Made by a program: the position numbers and the translations under genes
Part shown: positions 7,275 through 10,469 of the stretch, piece by piece
How positions within the stretch are numbered: the stretch's first letter is position 1
How the letters are laid out: every line of letters begins with the position of its first letter
From: an uncultured Halioglobus sp.
Lineage (GTDB): Bacteria > Pseudomonadota > Gammaproteobacteria > Pseudomonadales > Halieaceae
DNA: 10,469 nucleotides
Direction of reading: 5' to 3'
Assembly: GCA_905480565.1 (NCBI GenBank)
Contig: CAJQQW010000059.1
Coordinates: 1 to 10,469, forward strand
The notes under the pieces: model-generated
The model's input: the letters and a program-made list of their open reading frames with translations, nothing else
Databases searched by the model: none
What the model was told of the DNA's origin: nothing

Positions 7275-7320
7275 AACCCGGGTTTCTTCCTGTACCCGTG
7301 ATAAAAGAAACCCGGGGTTT
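7275..7320. repeat. Paired AACCCGGGTT-type palindromes forming a 12-bp-stem hairpin
   Basis: CCCGGGTTTCTT (7277-7288) and AAGAAACCCGGG (7305-7316) are perfect inverted copies with a 16-base spacer. Each arm also contains its own palindrome: the ten-base AACCCGGGTT at 7275-7284, and AACCCGGGGTTT at 7309-7320. The centres are about 34 bases apart. The element lies 65 bases beyond the rsmE stop and 153 bases before the receptor start. Read as RNA from the minus strand it could end the rimO-rsmE transcript, but no U-tract follows the stem. Read as DNA it could be a double operator for the receptor gene. Confidence 0.45.
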
Positions 7321-7381
7321 AGATTTTTGCATTGGCTATCTTACAGTCGCCTGCAGACGATTCCAGACCGCCGCTGCTAAT

Positions 7382-8089
7382 TTAAAATAGCCTGCCAATC
7401 AGGTAGTTGATGGCATTCTCCACGCGCAAGATGCGAGGACCCAAAGAAACTACTTCGCAGCCCGCATTGCTCAAACTGGTCACTTCGTAGGGAATAAAGC
7501 CGCCCTCTGGGCCAACGATCAGTGTGGTCTGTTTTTCGATATGTCTGGGGCAGGGGGGGCTATTGCCTGGATGTGCCAGTAACGCCCTGTCGCCACTTAT
7601 CAGGAAGGGCAGGGTATCCTCGACAAAGGGTTTAAAACGCGGATGGCAATGCACCAGAGGCAGTATGGTGTCGCGAGATTGTTCCAGTCCCTGCAGTAGC
7701 AGCTCCCGCATGGCCCCATCCTCCAGTACCGGGCTTTGCCAATAGCTCTTTTCTACGCGGTAGCTGTTTATCAGATGCAATTCGGCTACTCCGATCTCGG
7801 CTACAGTGCGCAGGATGCGGCGCAACATTTTGGGTCGGGGAAGGGCGACAATAAGACGCAGGGGCAATTTTTCTGGTGGGGAGTGTTGCAGTGAGATGGT
7901 CAGAGTCGCGCGGTCTGCAGTAATGTTCAAGAGGGTCCCCTCACCGGTCAAACCGCCGATCTCGCCCACGCGTAGCGTGTCGCCGGCATTGGCACGGTGC
8001 ACTTTTTGAAGATGTTCCAGACGACGGCCTTGAACTGCGATTTTGTTCGCCTCCAGTCGGTCATCGTTGCAGAACAGGAGTAAGTTCAA
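7382..8089 (-). CDS. rsmE: 16S rRNA (uracil(1498)-N(3))-methyltransferase RsmE
   Basis: RsmE transfers a methyl group from S-adenosylmethionine to N3 of U1498 in helix 44 of 16S rRNA, acting on the assembled 30S subunit. It is a SPOUT-class enzyme with a C-terminal trefoil knot. From the proposed TTG start it has 235 residues: an N-terminal PUA-like domain (about 1-70, with RRLEHLQKVHRANAGDTLRVG), then the SPOUT domain with ALPRPKMLRRILRTVAEIGV (82-101), NSYRVEKSYW, RFKPFVED, the AdoMet-loop GPEGGFIPYE (193-202) and LGPRILRVENA (217-227). The family often has ETA where this has ENA. An ATG at 8122-8120 would add 11 residues ([11 protein letters not shown]), but that extension lies inside the rimO TRAM coding region and does not resemble the family. 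Homologues typically begin MNLLL, matching TTG at 8089-8087. GAGGG, overlapping the rimO stop codon, sits five bases before that TTG. The gene follows rimO by seven bases, so the two are probably coupled. Confidence 0.92.
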   Translation of the reverse strand: MNLLLFCNDDRLEANKIAVQGRRLEHLQKVHRANAGDTLRVGEIGGLTGEGTLLNITADRATLTISLQHSPPEKLPLRLIVALPRPKMLRRILRTVAEIGVAELHLINSYRVEKSYWQSPVLEDGAMRELLLQGLEQSRDTILPLVHCHPRFKPFVEDTLPFLISGDRALLAHPGNSPPCPRHIEKQTTLIVGPEGGFIPYEVTSLSNAGCEVVSLGPRILRVENAINYLIGRLF

Positions 8090-8092
8090 GCT

Positions 8093-8098
8093 GCCCTC
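8093..8098 (-). promoter_or_regulatory. Shine-Dalgarno site GAGGGC that decides the rsmE TTG start
   Basis: GAGG on the minus strand precedes the TTG at 8089-8087 by five bases and overlaps the rimO TGA (8099-8097). Terminating ribosomes on rimO would therefore sit at the rsmE start. No comparable site precedes the ATG at 8122. Confidence 0.55.
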
Positions 8099-8276
8099 AG
8101 CCCACCCACAGATCATATTCATCGGTGGCGGTAACTTCGGCTTCTACAAGATCTCCCGGAGAGAGCCCAGTGACCCCCGGTAGATATACGTTACCATCAA
8201 TCTCCGGCGCATCGGCGCTGGAGCGGCCCACTGCGCCCGAGGCATCGGTCTCATCAATTAAAATTTCAATGATTTT
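8097..8276 (-). other. RimO TRAM domain displaced into another reading frame
   Basis: After the four-A run, the shifted frame reads [20 protein letters not shown], then [21 protein letters not shown] and DEYDLWVG before a TGA. This is the complete C-terminal TRAM domain of RimO with all its usual motifs and no stop codon. The in-frame continuation from the main gene stops after five more codons. Good conservation of the displaced segment argues that the frame was lost very recently or is an artefact. Confidence 0.9.
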
Positions 8277-9421
8277 CCAACCTTGCTCTGCAATTTGGCA
8301 GCGCTGATCTGCTGCTGCAGTGCCATAAAACGGTCCCAGCGCTCCTGCTTGATTTCTTCAGCGACATGGTCAGCAAGTAGATTGGCCTGCGCTCCCTTCA
8401 CAGGCGAATAACGGAAACAGCCAACCCGATCCAGTTGTGCTGCGCGCACAAAATCCAACAATATTTCAAAATCATCTTCTGTCTCACCGGGAAAGCCAAC
8501 GATAAAGGTGCTGCGCAACGTGATGTCCGGACAAATGTCGCGCCAGGTCATAATGCGTTTAAGCACTTTTTCTGCCGCGGCGGGCCTTTGCATCTGCTTG
8601 AGGATAGCGGGGCTGCCGTGCTGTAAGGGCACGTCGAGGTAGGGGAGTATTTTGCCCTCGGCCATAAGCGGTATGAGCTTGTCCACATGCGGATAAGGGT
8701 AGACATAGTGCAGGCGAACCCATACACCCAGCTCTCCCAGCACTTCGCACAGTTCCTGCATGCGGGTTTTGAGCGGACGGCCATTCCAGAATCCTGTGCG
8801 GTATTTGGTATCGACACCATAGGCACTGGTGTCCTGAGAAATCACTAACAGTTCACGCACGCCTGCGCGAACGAGGCGTTCAGCTTCCTCCATAATATCT
8901 CCGATGGGTCTGCTCACCAGATCGCCACGCATATCGGGAATGATGCAGAAGCTGCAGCGATGATTGCAACCCTCGGAGATTTTTAAATAGGCGTAGTGTC
9001 GAGGGGTCAGCTTGATACCCTGTGGGGGTACGAGATCGACAAAGGGTTTGTAGTCTTGGCTTTGAGGCGCCCATTGGTGAACTGCGCCCACCACTTCCTC
9101 ATAAGCCGCTGGGCCAGATACGTTGAGTACCTTGGGGTGCATATTTTTTATGGTGTTCGCATCGTCGCCTTTGCCCATGCACCCCGTGACAATGACTCGC
9201 CCATTCTCACTAATGGCCTCCCCGATGGCCTCCAGTGATTCCTGTTTGGCACTGTCGATAAAGCCACAGGTATTGACCACTACTACATCGGCGTTTTCAT
9301 AGGTAGGTACGATATCGTAGCCGTCGGTCTTGAGTTGCGTGAGAATACGCTCCGAGTCAACCAGGGCTTTGGGGCAACCCAGGCTGACGAAGCCGACACG
9401 TTTTTGTTTGGTTTTATTCAT
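8097..9421 (-). CDS. rimO: Ribosomal protein S12 methylthiotransferase RimO, with a -1 frameshift before its TRAM domain
   Basis: RimO is a radical-SAM enzyme that methylthiolates the beta carbon of Asp89 (E. coli numbering) of ribosomal protein S12. The N-terminal MTTase domain has cluster cysteines Cys16 (FVSLGCPK), Cys52 (NTCGF) and Cys81 (VTGCM). The radical-SAM core has CNHRCSFC (Cys152, 156, 159), with [22 protein letters not shown] and [10 protein letters not shown] following. The ATG at 9421-9419 is chosen because [18 protein letters not shown] fits the family; an ATG at 9529 adds 36 unrelated residues. The reading frame from this start ends at a TAA at 8260-8258 after 387 residues, with the unnatural tail KSLKF. 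The missing TRAM domain continues in another frame to the TGA at 8099-8097. Restoring one A in the AAAA run (8276-8273) gives [12 protein letters not shown] and a protein of 441 residues, the E. coli RimO length. Either the gene is broken or truncated, recoded, or the base is a sequencing error. Confidence 0.93.
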
Positions 9422-9540
9422 AATGAGCCCAGTGACGGTTCGGGTTGAGTCTTTTCCCCATTGCTCAGCGCGGTGCCTTGCTAATGTTGCACACGCACTG
9501 AAGGGCGGGGATGATACCCGATGCGGCATTGATAATCTGT

Positions 9541-9605
9541 GTCAAAAATCAAAAACGTAGATGACGGGGTTGTCGCGAGGCCGAACTTGTCATTCGTTTT
9601 TTGAT
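9541..9605 (-). terminator. Possible terminator downstream of the porin gene
   Basis: On the minus strand ATCAAAAAACG (9605-9595) pairs with CGTTTTTGAT (9557-9548), apart from one extra A. ATGAC (9593-9589) pairs with GTCAT (9565-9561) inside it. The right arm runs into a further T-rich tract (ATTTTTGAC). The loop is large (about 23 bases) and the outer stem is A/T rich, so the structure is weaker than a classic terminator. It begins 16 bases past the porin stop, the right place for transcript end, and would insulate rimO. Confidence 0.38.
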
Positions 9606-9620
9606 CTTGCCCCTGCAAGT

Positions 9621-10469
9621 CTAGAATCGGTACCTTGCCATTATCTGAAATTGGGTTGCAGTCCCTTCTTCGTCATCTTGGTTCTCCCGCTGGCCCCAAA
9701 GATACTCGCCGCCCAGGTCAATACGGGGAATAGGCGACCAGATTAAATTGGCGGAGAAGCGCAGGGTCCGTTTGTAGGCGTCACTATCGACAAAGTCCGG
9801 GTTGTCCACTTCCACCGCGCCGAAGGTAAAGTTAGAACGTAACTGTTTAATGCTCCACCAGTGCTGCCAGGACAAATATCCCGCTGTGACATAGAAGAGT
9901 TCGAGCTCGTTTTCTTCGTTGAAGATGCCGTCGTAGTTTCCGATGCTGGACAGATCATTCACATAGCGCCCGATACCGTCCCCTGTGTTTATTTGAAACA
10001 ACAGCTTATCCTTTTCATCGAAGTATGGCGTGGCGATGTTGCCGCTGAGTGACACCCCCCACGCATACTTTTTGCTGACTTCATTCCCAGAGGAAACGCT
10101 TTGACCGCGTATTTCGCGGCCAAGTAGTGATAGTTTGGTATGCAGATTATAAAGATCGATCCGTCCCGCTATGATCAGGTCCGGTTTGCGCGTAACTCCA
10201 GACCCGTTCTGAATTCTCGGATCGGGGTCTTCCAGAGCAAGCTGTAATTCATACTGTTCGCCAAATCTCGGCATAAAGCGCAGTTGTGCCTGTCGCACGT
10301 TGATACGGCCATTGAGACCCTCGAAGTCGATTTCTTCCGGGGAGGCGTCTGGGTCCATGAAAGTTGACCATGTTTTGCCGGTGACGATCCGCGCCCACTG
10401 GCCAAAGGCGTGCCGCATACGGAAGGTTTCATCCTTGCCGGCAAAGTCACCCTCTATAAAAGCGCGCAT
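9621..10469 (-). CDS. DcaP-like trimeric porin, C-terminal 282 residues (5' end outside window)
   Basis: The frame is open to the right edge, and the Met at the edge is probably internal because no signal peptide is present. The visible part opens with RAFIEGDFAG, RMRHAFGQWARIVTGKTWSTFMD and EEIDFEGLNGRINVRQAQLRF. This run strongly resembles DcaP-family outer-membrane porins, in which an N-terminal extension precedes a beta barrel. Alternating aromatic/polar strands follow, and the protein ends QFQIMARYRF. The C-terminal Phe is the usual recognition signal for barrel insertion by BamA. DcaP of Acinetobacter is a trimeric porin for dicarboxylates such as phthalates and succinate. The substrate here cannot be read from sequence. 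About 150 residues, including the signal peptide, should lie beyond the window. An alternative is another single-barrel OprB/OprD-like porin, which I consider less likely. Confidence 0.75.
   Translation of the reverse strand: MRAFIEGDFAGKDETFRMRHAFGQWARIVTGKTWSTFMDPDASPEEIDFEGLNGRINVRQAQLRFMPRFGEQYELQLALEDPDPRIQNGSGVTRKPDLIIAGRIDLYNLHTKLSLLGREIRGQSVSSGNEVSKKYAWGVSLSGNIATPYFDEKDKLLFQINTGDGIGRYVNDLSSIGNYDGIFNEENELELFYVTAGYLSWQHWWSIKQLRSNFTFGAVEVDNPDFVDSDAYKRTLRFSANLIWSPIPRIDLGGEYLWGQRENQDDEEGTATQFQIMARYRF

Noticed and set aside
8273..8282. Programmed -1 frameshifting as the explanation for split rimO
   Set aside because: The zero-frame context GTT-GGA-AAA-TCA is not a canonical slippery heptamer, and rimO is not known to be recoded. 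It is kept only as a remote possibility within the frameshift finding.
9422..9529. 36-residue N-terminal extension of RimO from an ATG at 9529
   Set aside because: The extension has no RimO-like sequence. Family proteins start a few residues before [10 protein letters not shown], matching the ATG at 9421.
9541..9550. Perfect TTGACA on the minus strand (9547-9542) as a -35 box for rimO
   Set aside because: No -10-like hexamer occurs at 15-19 bases; the nearest (TATCAT) is 23 bases away.

Overview
The window looks like chromosomal DNA from an aerobic, probably aquatic gammaproteobacterium. The E. coli-like MsrA and RimO architecture, a TonB-dependent receptor, a DcaP-like outer-membrane porin, a Tat-exported PhoD and a Pseudomonas-type RsmE all point that way. 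A marine lineage such as the Cellvibrionales/Halieaceae is my inference from overall protein style and cannot be proved here. There are nine protein-coding genes, two of them cut by the window ends. I see no tRNA, rRNA, IS element, integrase, CRISPR array or other sign of recent transfer.

Layout. (1) Positions 1-1618, minus strand: a tight three-gene unit with an unrecognised 62-residue protein, a small von Willebrand A-type protein, and a membrane-anchored J-domain protein whose last residues run off the left edge. A perfect TATAAT hexamer lies upstream. (2) 1722-3734, minus: a large Tat-dependent PhoD-type phosphatase/phosphodiesterase, divergent from msrA (3800-4453, plus) across a 65-base intergenic space that holds an inverted repeat. 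(3) 4509-4548: a strong bidirectional terminator between the convergent msrA and the TonB-dependent receptor gene (4560-7121, minus). (4) 7122-7381: a 260-base non-coding region with the receptor's ribosome binding site, two candidate regulatory palindromes and a 12-bp-stem hairpin. (5) 7382-9421, minus: rsmE and rimO as a close pair of ribosome-modification genes. rimO carries a one-base frameshift that displaces its TRAM domain. rsmE probably starts at a TTG seven bases after the true rimO stop, not at the longer ATG. (6) 9621-10469, minus: the C-terminal part of a DcaP-like porin, followed by a possible terminator.

How the genes fit together. RsmE (16S rRNA U1498 methylation) and RimO (ribosomal protein S12 methylthiolation) are both translation-apparatus modifiers and are probably co-transcribed. 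MsrA is protein repair. PhoD, the TonB receptor and the porin are envelope nutrient-acquisition functions, but each appears to be its own transcription unit. The J-domain/VWA/small-protein cluster is the least understood part of the window and is the best candidate for an uncharacterised functional unit, probably a membrane-associated chaperone module. No defence-type or otherwise exotic system is visible.
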